Of a stretch of DNA of 64,000 nucleotides, positions 11,516 to 21,049 are shown one piece after another; position 1 is the first letter of the stretch, and the number at the start of each line of letters is the position of its first letter. Origin of the DNA: Lamellibrachia satsuma (taxonomy: Eukaryota > Annelida > Polychaeta > Sabellida > Siboglinidae); assembly GCA_033239005.1 (NCBI GenBank), contig BSQZ01000004.1, positions 10,355,007 to 10,419,006 of the forward strand, written 5' to 3'. The position numbers and the translations under genes were made by a program. Below the pieces are notes generated by a model. It ran no database searches, had not been told where the DNA came from, and saw only the letters and a program-made list of their open reading frames with translations.

Positions 11516-11619
11516 ATGACTAGAGGAGACGAACTGAGGTAATATCTAGCGACAAGTGCGATAATGTATAGTAGGATACAAAACAGTACTCCCACGACGA
11601 TAGGTCGATATCCTACCAT
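11419..11619 (-). CDS. Possible small single-pass membrane protein
   Basis: Open frame starting MVGYRPIVVGVLFCILLY. Residues about 6-30 form one strong predicted membrane helix, followed by a polar tail that overlaps the integrase N-terminus in another frame. It lies in the unassigned gap between the integrase and the gene at 11905-12564. I do not recognise the sequence. The only support is the clean hydrophobic segment and its position. Confidence 0.3.
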   Translation of the reverse strand: MVGYRPIVVGVLFCILLYIIALVARYYLSSSPLVMWCEPWGVESKNHSNTSTSIRNASEVMVGSTH

Positions 11620-11890
11620 CGAAGTAGCGGCAATAATTTTTTTTTACGAGCGGGTAGTAGTCAGCGTTCATGTACAGCACCGAGACAAGCACTCCTGTCA
11701 GTGGGTAGTAGTCGGCGGTCTTGTACAGCACTCCGAGGATTACCAAGCGATATGTGTACACTACTGATACCATGGTTAACTGTTGAATCGTCGTAGCGCA
11801 CAACTCTTTTAAAAGGATTCCCAACCATCCAGTGACGATAACTGACGATGACGTTTTTTTCGAGGACTTTTGGACTGTTCCACTTGCCAA
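11546..11890 (-). CDS. Unrecognised hydrophobic ORF
   Basis: 114-codon minus-strand ORF with a Ser/Thr/Lys-rich start and several hydrophobic runs (WLGILLKEL, TYRLVILGVLY, LTGVLVSVLYM). The motif ADYYPL occurs twice because the DNA carries a tandem duplication of about 55 bp (GGGTAGTAGTC blocks at about 11652 and 11702). No family is recognised. It could be a real small Polinton membrane protein or a chance ORF. Confidence 0.25.
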   Translation of the reverse strand: MASGTVQKSSKKTSSSVIVTGWLGILLKELCATTIQQLTMVSVVYTYRLVILGVLYKTADYYPLTGVLVSVLYMNADYYPLVKKNYCRYFDGRISTYRRGSTVLYPTIHYRTCR

Positions 11891-11904
11891 CGACTGTAGG
11901 GGGT

Positions 11905-12564
11905 CTAACGCGGTAACGGACGATTTCTGGGTGTCACCGCCACCGGTGTTGCCGTTGCCGCTTGTCGTATGTAGCGTCTCCGTTCGACGTTACCAACCAA
12001 TTCCATGGGTAGGTTGATACGTTTGAGCTGCTGCGCGAAAGCTTGCCATCCTACAGGATCACTCTTTCTTCTTTTTCGCATTACATCGTTCACGAGATCC
12101 ACCATGTTACTTCCATGCACCGGCGTACCGTCGTGTAACAATTCGCCTCGATCGATCCACGAGAGCTGGGTTTTGAGACGATCCATCAACTTCTTGGCCT
12201 TAACCTTCATGGTCTTTGGAACGCTGCCCACGATGTCGGCCTCTACGGCAGAGGTAGCTGCTGTTGCTGGTGCTAATGCCGGCTTTTCCAGTGTCACTGT
12301 TTCTGTCGTTGCATCATCGTTTACTACAACCACTCATGTCGGCTGTTTGTCGCGTCGATCGGACAAGTGGTTGTATCGCTGTAACACCTGATTGTACAGT
12401 TTAACTTTGTCCCCATCGTTTAGGTCTTTTTGATCGAGAATGGAGGTCATCTCGGCGTCGAGTCCTTGCTTGACCTTACCAACCGTGTCTCTAGGCGGTG
12501 GTAATGATCGAAGGGTCTCCAACAATCGTGGATCCACCAAGACCATTTTTCGCGCGTGCTCCAT
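11905..12564 (-). pseudogene. Conserved Polinton protein of unknown function, one stop
   Basis: Frame of about 220 codons, interrupted by a single in-frame TGA at 12334-12336. The N-terminal part begins at the ATG 12564-12562 (KMVLVDPRLLETLRSLPPP, later KVKLYNQVLQRYNHL). The C-terminal part has DGTPVHGSNMVDLVNDVMRK and GWQAFAQQL. From memory these two blocks occur together in one protein in many animal Polintons, which is why I join the two ORFs as one gene with one stop. An Ala/Thr-rich linker separates them. The ATG directly abuts the upstream gene's stop (TAGATG). Function unknown. Confidence 0.6.
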
Positions 12565-12880
12565 CTACGCAAGCACCTGTCTGAGCAAGGGAAGAATCTC
12601 CGAGCCTGCCAACGGAGCTAGTAAAGCCGATAGGAAACCACCGGTCTGTTCTTATAGGATGTATCTCCTCCTCGCGATGGGCAACCGTCTCTTAGCCAAC
12701 TCGCGCAGTTCTTTCCTGTATTTTTTCAACCGCCTTCTATGTGTCTGAGTCAACGGAACGTTCCCTTTCAAGATGTTGTAGGCACACTCGGCCAGAGCAC
12801 AAATGAGATCGGCGTCAGCGTTGGCGAGGATGGCTCTTCTCTATTTGTTGTTTTTGTATCTATTCAGCGCCTGATGTGTC
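12565..12880 (-). pseudogene. Small conserved Polinton protein, broken
   Basis: Minus-strand remnant running to the TAG at 12565-12567. From about 12830 it reads AILANADADLICALAECAYN, then GNVPLTQTHRRRLKKYRKEL, then an in-frame TAA near 12650, then GGFLSALLAPLAG. Another in-frame TAG precedes RRAILAN (about 12845), so the start is uncertain. The pattern (ALxECAxNILxGNVPLT, a basic middle, a GGFLxxLLAP hydrophobic end) is that of a roughly 100-aa protein common in invertebrate Polintons. Its role is not established. The hydrophobic Gly-rich end suggests membrane or virion association. Confidence 0.55.
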
Positions 12881-12936
12881 TTTTCACCAGTTCGGACATC
12901 GTGCGAATGAAGACTCGAACCAGGCGCTCGGCGTTT

Positions 12937-13569
12937 TTATACCTTCGGTAAGTAGACGTACTGAACGGGGTCGTCCAAAAAAATGGTCGTACGCAAGCGT
13001 AGATTTTCGGGCGTGTCCTGTTTCAGATCGATCAACATGTAGCCATATGGTACCGCCGTTGCGTCTTTGAAAGCTTCTTGCACGAATTTGACACGACCCG
13101 GATACATATGTCGTGCCAAGTGCGTTATCTGCGACGTGTCACGGGGATTCTTGAACACCACCATGTATTGAGCGTTCAGGCTGATGGTGCGACTTTCTTT
13201 GTTTTTAGGAAAGAGGTTCTGCACGAGATAGAGGACGGATGTGTTACTATGATGACTCTTTTTGGTGAACAAGGTCGTGACCCGACCGTCCGTTTCAGCC
13301 ATCAGATCATCTATGACGACGAGGTTCCTCGTCTTGGGATCGAACAATGACGCATTCGGTAAGCCTTCCTCGAACTGCAAATTGGGTAAGTTCATCGACG
13401 CGTAAGCCGATTGCCATTCCCCGTAGCACCACGTAATTTTCTCGGGATGAGGGTCCATCATCGTTGATGCGTGACGTAGCAGACGCGTCACGAAGGTGCT
13501 CTTACTACGCCCCGTCGGTCCGGCGATGACGCACGTGAATGGAAGCTTCCATCTCGCGTCCATGTTCAC
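12937..13569 (-). CDS. Polinton packaging ATPase (FtsK/HerA, A32-like)
   Basis: Intact 210-codon ORF. It has a P-loop GPTGRSKST at residues 17-25, a Walker B NLVVIDDLM around residues 80-90, and later SVLYLVQNLF and RTISLNAQYMVVFKNPRD, blocks typical of the poxvirus A32/adenovirus-like genome-packaging ATPases in Polintons. The start is MNMDARWKLP; a second in-frame ATG six bases downstream is equally plausible. The gene begins about 30 bp after the polymerase stop. The P-loop has Ser where the Gly before the Lys is usual, which may impair ATP binding. The frame is otherwise undamaged. Confidence 0.85.
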   Translation of the reverse strand: MNMDARWKLPFTCVIAGPTGRSKSTFVTRLLRHASTMMDPHPEKITWCYGEWQSAYASMNLPNLQFEEGLPNASLFDPKTRNLVVIDDLMAETDGRVTTLFTKKSHHSNTSVLYLVQNLFPKNKESRTISLNAQYMVVFKNPRDTSQITHLARHMYPGRVKFVQEAFKDATAVPYGYMLIDLKQDTPENLRLRTTIFLDDPVQYVYLPKV

Positions 13570-13601
13570 TTATGAATGTCTTCCGTAGCGCGTCACCTTT
13601 T

Positions 13602-16600
13602 CTACACGTCCACCGGACCCGTGCTCACTCCATCCTCGAGCACAACGCGTTTTGCATAGAAGTAGGTAAGGGCGGCTCGTTCCTGCACGTACGTCAACAC
13701 GGATGAATGGTTCACTCGGAACCCGCGATTCTTTCCACTACCGCTCCTTCTATTTGTGAGTACTTCGAGGAATGCATCCTTGTTGATCTCGTTCTGACGT
13801 TTGCTCAGACCTTTCGTGCTGTACTTGTCGGTGGGTCCGAAGCAATAGTATGTCTTGCTGCACAACCCCACAAACCCATCGCCAGACCACTCCACCTTAA
13901 ACAGACCGGGTGTCCTCTTGTCGTACGCTTTGCGCACAACACAACATGATGCAGAGCCGATCCAAGGATGACCGGCGATTCGACACCGCACGTACTCTGT
14001 CTCGTGGTCGACGCAACATTCGGATGGGAGCCACTGGGATCGGTGTCGGAAGTAATGCTATCGAAGTTCCGGAGTTACGAGATCATCAACGGACTCGCCG
14101 GCCAAGGCCAAATAGGCGCTATCCGTATCCATCTCGCAGTACTGGAACAAAGGTCGTTCCAGGTACCTGTCAATAAAGTCGTAGTAGAACTGCAGCATGC
14201 GCATTTTGGCATACTGTATAACGAAAAATCCCACGTGTATAGGCAAGGCATACATCACTGTTCTCTTGTTCATCTCGACCTCATACACGTTGTCGACGAC
14301 GACGTCGAGTTGACGGAATCGACGATCGTTGATTATGCGCGACGCTTCAACCTCCGTGCAATATTTCACGTCGCGATGTCGGTCTACGTTGGTGATGGTC
14401 TTCCCGTACCCCGAATTCCCGAGGAGTTTCATGGTGTCCGCGATGATGGCCTTGTGGGGGTGGACGTCTCCCTCGCGTCGGGCCGTAGATACAGCGTCAC
14501 CGAACCGGCGGAAGCATGGGTTGGGTTCGTACTCGATGACCTGATAAACGCGCGTCACCTCGAGTCCGTGGTCCAGGTACCACCTCAAGAGCGGCGTGGC
14601 GAGCAGCATCTTATCGCCGCGGAAACTACCCACGAGCATGCGCCTCGGACGCGTCATGATATCGTGATCTTCGGCGTATCGACGCATGAATGGTCCGAGA
14701 TCTTCGCGGGTCATGTTGACTTTCTTGAACACGGGCTGCATCTCGGCGAAGTGCGCGCGCCATTCTTCCGGTACGCGAACGTCGCACTCAATCATACCGA
14801 ACAGAGTACCGGTGCGCACATCGGTCAAGATCTGCTGTTGCGTCATCTTCCATTTCGCATGTCGTCGACGAGGAAACGCTGCGTCTAGCCATCTTTTCAC
14901 GGCCGCATCTTTTCTCATGTTTTTCCACTGACATTCCCACAACTCGACAACCTTGATGAAGTGACGTAAGTATGTAGTGTTCTTTCTGGTCTCGGCGAGA
15001 AGTTGGGTCATGGGTTTCCCATTAACGGCGTTCGTTTCTAGAGCCAAGCACGGGCAGCCATGAAAGTAGCATCCTTAGAACTGATACGCCGTCTTCGTTG
15101 TGTTGCACCACCCATCCACCGGAAGTTTACCTATCCTCTTCTCCCGACCGTTGACCTGATGCCGGATAGAGTGTCCCGTCCGTTCGGACTCCCACGTCAA
15201 CCATTCCGCGGCCATCTGCCCGTGCAGCTGCGCCGATTCGGGTCGGAACTCGTTCTCTTCGCGTCGACGCTTGTACCATCCCGTCGGCATGTCTTGCATC
15301 AGAGACCACAGGTATAGAGCGTTGGCATCGTAACCGACGATCGATCCACACGGTCGAGCGGTCTCCCCGTACTCGGTCTGACGTATCTTGGTGACCCCTT
15401 TCTCGTGGTATCTTTGAAAGACTATAGATGGACCACCCACAATACCGTCTTTCACGAGCTGATGAAGATCTTTATTCTTCTCTTTGAAGATCGTAAAGTA
15501 GGTCTTCTCCGGTAGGTCGTTGAACAGGTAGAGCAAGGTCAGACCGGGTACGCTGATCCCTTACTTGAACATGTCGATGCCACGTTACTCATAGAAGGCG
15601 AACTGTCTGTGAATGGCTTGCAAAAAAGGCACTACGTATCTGTTGTTGTACCAAATCGAGAAAGTCTCGTAAAGTCGTCATGCCATTATCGCGCTACGCC
15701 TTCTCGCAACTAGCGTAATCGTCGTCGGAAATACCTTCGTTCTTCAGTCGACTGTAGAAGGCCTCTTTCGGTGGAAGCATTGTGTCATCGAACTTCTCCA
15801 AACAGTCCATGTACTAGTACGGGAAATGACCTTTCGTGACCTCGCACCCTTACGCTTTCAGATACTTGTAGCTGAACCCCGGGGCAATGTAATTGGTCAT
15901 GTCCAGGAATTTCAGCTGATCCGTCGACAGGCACATGAACGTGTTGTAGGATGTTCATCATGTCGGCCACCAACTTGTCGGGATTTCGGTCTGTGACGAG
16001 ACATTGCACTTCTTCGTGTCCGGGCACGTTCGACGCCACGCTTACGCTCAACGGGACGTGACGTGCTATCCAGTGAACTTTGTCACTATCCGAGGGAAGT
16101 TGTACGGTGTCGAAATAACACTCGAAGTCAAAAGTGGCACGATACGGATAATAGCGCAATGATTCGGAGACTCGAATGTTCTCATTGTCCAGTTGCTAGA
16201 ATATCGATGGGATGGAGTGGTAGACACCTCCAGGATAGACTCGTCGTACGCCACCCGCACACGTGCGTTCGTGTCTGTGCAGTTTATGTGCATCTTTCCA
16301 TAGAGAGTCGCCACACTTTCGACACCGATAAGAGTGACAGTACATGCGCTCGTCATGGATGTAGGAAAAGTGCGTCTCATACAGGTTGACGTTCAACGTC
16401 TCGGGGTAGTGACACAACGATCGTCTGACGAGTTCGGCAGTCGTCTTTCCATCATCGTCCGACTTGACAAGTTTGTACACGCACACGTTCGTTTTGAACG
16501 TGGTTTCTATGCGATAGAGGTCATCAAGTGTGACCCCTGTAAAGTCTTGCATGGGTACCCCGTCATCGCGATCGTACATCTCGTACAGCGTCTTCATTGC

Positions 16601-17671
16601 CGGTTCCAACCGATATCTGTCACCTCCTCGATGCAGGGCCAGACAGCGGAAGAGACACAGGTTGTCAGTGTACCTTTTGGAATGGTTGGGTTCCCTTTCC
16701 AGACCGATGACGGCTTTGTTGTTCTTCACATAAGCGGGAAGGGTCAAGCCCACACAACCAATGGGATGATCGATGATACGATTGACGAAGAAGGTGGCAT
16801 TCGCACACCCATGCCGAATCTGGTATTTGAGCGATGGCCCACTGCAAGACGTCGGTTTCTCGGATTCGTTCCAGAAACTCGGCAAAGTCACTGCGGTTTG
16901 TGATGAGACTGGGTTCGTCCAGGTACCGTCCGCAACAGTTACAAGACGCGTGATAATACCTGTATCGTCCCGTGTCCTTGTTCCTCAGAATGAACCCGTA
17001 ACTGAGATTAATTTTGAATGCAGTGGTCTGCTCCTGTAACATACTATTCAAAGGCTCCTCTAGAGCGGTCGTGTCTAGAGTGGTCAATCTGTAATTGAAC
17101 CTGGTCTGAACAGGTCCTCTCGCTACGCGTGTTCTAATGGTAGACTAGTGCTCCCAAACGACGTCTAACAAGTCCGTCGACAGAGTCGATCGGGCGGTTC
17201 GATGGGATCTTCGACGAACGGGAGGAGGGTCATAGTACTTTCCCATCTCGACCGCTTCGGTAAAGGTGGTTCGACGTCGTCACCACACGCGGTTCGAGCG
17301 TGTCTGTTCAGATCATAATGGTCACCAAAAGATCGGTCGCATCGCTTGCATGTGTAGGTCTTCTTTTCTTTATTGCACGCGTGTCTGTTCAGGTGAGCGC
17401 GTGAACTGAAAGAACGCCCGCATCTCTCGCATGTATAAGTCTTCTTTTGTTTATTGCATGCAGTTCTCGCGTGTCGCAGCAGACCGTTTCGTCTCCGAAA
17501 CAATCGACCGCATGTCTCGCAAACGTGTGTCTTGGTGCGATCATTAGATGATGGTACCGTCGAGTTTGTGGATTGACCAACAGATGACGTTCCGTGGCTT
17601 TCCACGTGACGTCGTAGAAGCGCATAATCTTCGAACGTCTCACCGCAGTGGCGGCAGACGTGTACTCGCAT
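13602..17671 (-). pseudogene. Protein-primed DNA polymerase B with N-terminal zinc fingers, heavily broken
   Basis: Coding traces span about 4.07 kb. Visible blocks in order: four C2H2 fingers (17671-17270), RGPVQTRFNYRL (about 17110), exonuclease block ATFDFECYF (about 16130), a second exonuclease block LDMTNYIAPGFSYKYL (about 15890), motif A GYDANALYLWSLMQDMPTG (about 15330), motif B KLLGNSGYGKT (about 14429), motif C EMDTDSAYLAL (about 14130), and the C-terminal block WSGDGFVGLCSKTYYCFGP (about 13890). Frames change near 17165, 16835, 15950 and 15660. In-frame stops lie at 17145, 16196, 15850, 15814, 15694, 15585, 15561, 15075 and 14058. The key catalytic motifs are still readable. Family role: protein-primed replication of the element from its inverted ends. 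Confidence 0.9.
17165..17671 (-). CDS. C2H2 zinc-finger segment, N-terminal part of the PolB gene
   Basis: An open 168-codon frame with four C2H2 fingers, beginning near CRHCGETFEDYALLRRH, CETCGRLFRRRNGLLRH, CERCGRSFSSRAHLNRH and CKRCDRSFGDHYDLNRH. Fingers 2-4 are joined by KKTYTC-type linkers. The second and fourth end HARTAC, and the third is shortened (RHAC). After the fingers comes PPLPKRSRWE and DPIEPPDR, which leads by a frameshift directly into the polymerase N-terminal sequence. I therefore read this as the polymerase N-terminus and not as a separate host transcription factor. Fingers could bind DNA or the element ends (inference). Confidence 0.75.
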   Translation of the reverse strand: MRVHVCRHCGETFEDYALLRRHVESHGTSSVGQSTNSTVPSSNDRTKTHVCETCGRLFRRRNGLLRHARTACNKQKKTYTCERCGRSFSSRAHLNRHACNKEKKTYTCKRCDRSFGDHYDLNRHARTACGDDVEPPLPKRSRWESTMTLLPFVEDPIEPPDRLCRRTC

Positions 17672-18450
17672 GGTGTCAGCGTCTACAACTGAATAGATAC
17701 CATCCTAAATACACCTATATGTTGTGCGAGGTGGTGTGTTTACGAGCAATATTTGGTAGGAAAAACGCGTTAATTCGCAAGGAATACAATGTGTCGACGG
17801 TAGCGTTTACACACTAGAGGTGCCACTACAATACTGGAACAAACGAGGTCACTATATTTAATGAGATCACTATTGGAAATTAGACAGTATGTTGTTTTTA
17901 ATATGTTAAGGTATCGTATTAATTAGGTATACTATAATAGGTTATCTTCCTGGTGACTAATAACTAACGAGGTATATGTAACGAAGTCACTATTGGAAAT
18001 TAGACAGTATGTTGTTTTTAATGTTAAGGTATCGTATTTAGTTACGTATACTATAATCTTCCTGGTGAGTAATAATGGAACTAACGAGGTCACTATGTCT
18101 CAATCGAAAGGACCAAACAGAATGAAAGATTATACATTGTGTTTAATTATTATTATACATTGTATTTGTTTAACTGTATAATGAACAAACATAATAAGGC
18201 GTACACACAATTTGTATTGCTTAATAAGCAAGGTACAGATTAGCAACATGTGTGTTATTATTATAGTTAAGTTTACTAGAGATTTAAATGATCCAGTTTA
18301 ACCTGAACACCTGCAGGTGAAGTAGTTGATTTTTAAAGTCATGCTACTAGGAATTTGTTATTATATTATATATTAATGAAATCTAATAATGATTATACTT
18401 GTGGGTTTTCCTCCTTTAAATACTTGAAGTCTGCCAAAAACTCTTAGTAA
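17672..18450. repeat. 120-bp tandem duplication and AT-rich spacer in the right Polinton arm
   Basis: Two direct copies about 120 bp apart share TATTGGAAATTAGACAGTAT and GTTGTTTTTAAT (from 17871 and 17991), followed by GTTAAGGTATCGTATT and TCTTCCTGGTGA. An inverted relative, TACTGTCTGATTTCCAATAT, lies at 20911-20930. No gene is seen between 17672 and 18450. Confidence 0.7.
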
Positions 18451-19450
18451 ATTGAATAATTACTTATCAATGAAAAATATATTGATGAGTTGACCGACTT
18501 CAGAAGTATTCATCTTTCAAGGCCCTCAAAGAAGGGATGATGAGTATCTATTACTATTTTGAAATACCAAAACTTAATATTATAATTGCGTATTTAGAAT
18601 GTATGTTTATTGACGTTAAGACTTGTTCTAAGAAATGTAAAAAAGAAATTAATAATTGGTGTTATTTATCGATCACTAAACATAAATATTACTGATTTCA
18701 ATAATCAAAACACTAAAATTTTGCAAGTACTCAAAGTTGTAAATAGTGTTTAATGGTGACTCCAACATCATTTTGTTTAACTATGATAGCCTACATAGAT
18801 ACAATGTCACAATCACTCCAACCACTTTCACAGCAATAGACAATATATTTTGTGAATACTACCAAATGCACAGAATAATTTATTCAGACATTTCGGATCA
18901 TTTCCCCAAAAATTAGATAATAAAGGAAAGTTAAGAAACCAGGATATGTAATGAACAGTGTAAAGATTTTGAAGAAGGTTACATACAATATGTCATAAAG
19001 AAGTATACACTTTTATGAAGTGATGAGTTCTTAATTGAAGATATATTTACACACAAAAAAATATTGCTGATAAGTTGAATGAGTATTTTACGATTTTAAG
19101 CATTGCAAAAAGAAAACAATTGCATCAAAGGTTCCTGATGACTATCTGTATGGAGTTTATAAAATTCCATGTTTCTGACACCAGCAACTATAGGTGAAAT
19201 ACAGAAACTTATCGAGCATGTGAAAAAAAATTGTCAGGGATGGGGTGACATAAAACCGAACATCATTAAACGAGGTTATTCCAGTTTGCTTGAACCACCA
19301 TATTGTTTTATTGTTATTGTTTGACAAAAGATATGTTCCAGATCAGCAATTTTTTTCAATATAGTTCCCATTTTCAAGAATGGTGATGTTACATTAATAA
19401 AAAGTTATTGACCTATTTTTTATGTTGTGCGAAAAGATTTTTTTCTAAAC
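18450..19450 (+). pseudogene. Decayed LINE (endonuclease to reverse transcriptase) nested in the Polinton
   Basis: Plus-strand remnants, all broken by stops. An endonuclease end reads TAIDNIFCEYYQM then IIYSDISDHFPK (18829-18910; the SDISDHFP block is diagnostic). A linker segment reads IADKLNEYFT (about 19067). A reverse transcriptase entry reads GWGDIKPNIIKRGYSSLLEP (about 19239), followed by IVPIFKNGDVTLIKSY (about 19360). Sequence order and spacing match CR1/L2-group LINEs. It presumably inserted into the right arm of the element or one of its ancestors. Confidence 0.65.
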
Positions 19451-20035
19451 ACTAATATGTGTGGCAGCGAAGGAAAACCAGTCATTTTCAAAACAATGTA
19501 GTTTTTTATTATTTAATGCATGGAAAGTAACAACCTTTCTCATTCCAAAATAGTTTAGTGTGCTCCCACTAGAATCAAAGTTACAAGAATTTAAAGAGGG
19601 CACCCATCAAAAACTATTTAAGGTGAAAAAATTACTTGTAAAGTTGAGTCGAAAATCATCAAAACAAAACGCTGCCACAGTATAAAAACTTATCCATTGT
19701 TATTAGTATAACCATGTCCAATCCAGTGAAGCAAATATAGATAGGTCTGGTAGCTTCGGTACACTAAAACTATTATTAAATTCTGATGGTTACATTTACA
19801 ATAAAAAAAATTACTTGTAAAGTTGTCAGTCTAGAATCATGATACTTCACGTGAAAACAAAACTTCACCACAGTTTAATAAATTATCTATTGTTATTACT
19901 ATATCCAATCCAGTGAGGTGAATGTAGTTATTTTTTAGTAAAAACAAAACATTGATATTAATAACCAACACCCAAAAGGTAGCAATCTCTTCTTGTGATT
20001 AGCTCTGAAAGGTACCGTGTGGCTCTGTGCTTTCA
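19450..20035. repeat. AT-rich stretch with a diverged direct repeat
   Basis: Two related segments of about 115 bp, at about 19628-19742 and 19808-19930, share AATTACTTGTAAAGTTG, AAAACAAAAC, CCACAGT and CCATTGTTATTA/CTATTGTTATTA, with TCCAATCCAGTGA near the end. No coding sequence is recognised. Confidence 0.45.
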
Positions 20036-20134
20036 AGCACGGGCAACTGAATCAACTTGGGCCATTATAACTAATATATACTATACTAGTATATGTTAGT
20101 TATAAAGGCCCAAGTTGATTCAGTTGCCCGTGCT
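20036..20134. repeat. Near-perfect 99-nt hairpin/palindrome
   Basis: The left arm (20036-20083) begins AGCACGGGCAACTGAATCAA and continues CTTGGGCC. The right arm (20087-20134) is its reverse complement, ending TTGATTCAGTTGCCCGTGCT. By eye only one or two mismatches occur per 48-nt arm, with a loop of about 3 nt. It lies in the non-coding right arm of the Polinton. It could be a small foldback element or a structural site. Confidence 0.85.
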
Positions 20135-20162
20135 TTCAAGTGACAGGTGACAGGTCACAATG

Positions 20163-21049
20163 TCACACGGTCGTCCACGTTCGACTCAAATAAGTCAGAG
20201 TCATCATCACTATTGCCGATTGGGCATGTCCCAAAGTAATCACTTGCAAATTCATTGAGTCTCCGCTTGCGATATTCTGCATGTTCATCAACGTCAAAGC
20301 GTAGAGACAACGAACAACTTTGTTCGATCCAACCACGGCCCCAACCATGGCCGCAGCCATCTTGGATTTTTCGAAAATCGTAAACACGAAACGGAATTCG
20401 TCCTGTAGTCTTATATTTCCAATTAAATCCGCTTCGACAACTGGTTATGCAGTTGAGTAATATATACAGATATAAACCACACCAGCATCAAACTAAACTA
20501 ATCACTAATCGATCTACACAAACACTCCAATCCAACTTTCTTGCGCACTGCCATTGGCACCGCGTGATTTATAAATAACTTTCGAATGGGGTGCTATATA
20601 AATAGATTTGACAATTACTGACCAAGGTTGTAAGCCTTCGCAAAATAGTGCGCATTTCATTTTAAAATACAGCAATTTAGAATGAACTCTACAAAAACAC
20701 AAAAAGGTACACTTATACGTAAATATGCTAACTTAAACATCGTAATAAAATATCAAATAGATCCAGGACCTGAGGACTAGACTAGACAATGTCAGTTACA
20801 GTGGCGCGTATTCACGATTGTGATGCGTTTACGTGAAATTTCGCCTAGTGACTTCCGACTGTTTTTTCTACACATATAACAGATTAACTAAATATATTAA
20901 AAACATAACATACTGTCTGATTTCCAATATGAATATTAAACGAGTATTCTACTGACTTGAATATATAAATATTAATGGGTAATATTATAATCTTACCTGT
21001 TGAAGTTGCATAAGGTCCAACTCTCTCTTATGCAGCATTTTCTGAGCCA
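20163..21049 (-). other. Possible small spliced gene in the right Polinton arm
   Basis: Minus strand. The ATG at 21049-21047 opens MAQKMLHKRELDLMQLQQ and runs straight into a consensus donor CAG|GTAAGA (20996). A TATA-like TTTAAATA lies about 35 bp upstream of the ATG. Near 20300-20160, an open frame reads RFDVDEHAEYRKRRLNEF and then an acidic Ser/Asp-rich tail (GNSDDDSDLFESNVDD) ending in TGA. Composition of both pieces is protein-like. I could not prove that they belong together, and no family is recognised. Confidence 0.25.

Noticed and set aside
11905..12564. Two separate small genes meeting at 12334
   Set aside because: Both lie in one reading frame separated by a single TGA, and the paired motifs belong together in Polinton proteins as I remember them; one gene with one stop is simpler.
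13968..14888. 306-codon plus-strand ORF
   Set aside because: It lies opposite the polymerase catalytic region, whose minus-strand motifs (KLLGNSGYGKT, DTDS) are decisive; the plus-strand translation has no family features.
17165..17671. Independent host zinc-finger transcription factor gene
   Set aside because: It is on the same strand as the Polinton polymerase, directly adjoining it, and its downstream residues continue into the polymerase by one frameshift. No host promoter or introns are seen.
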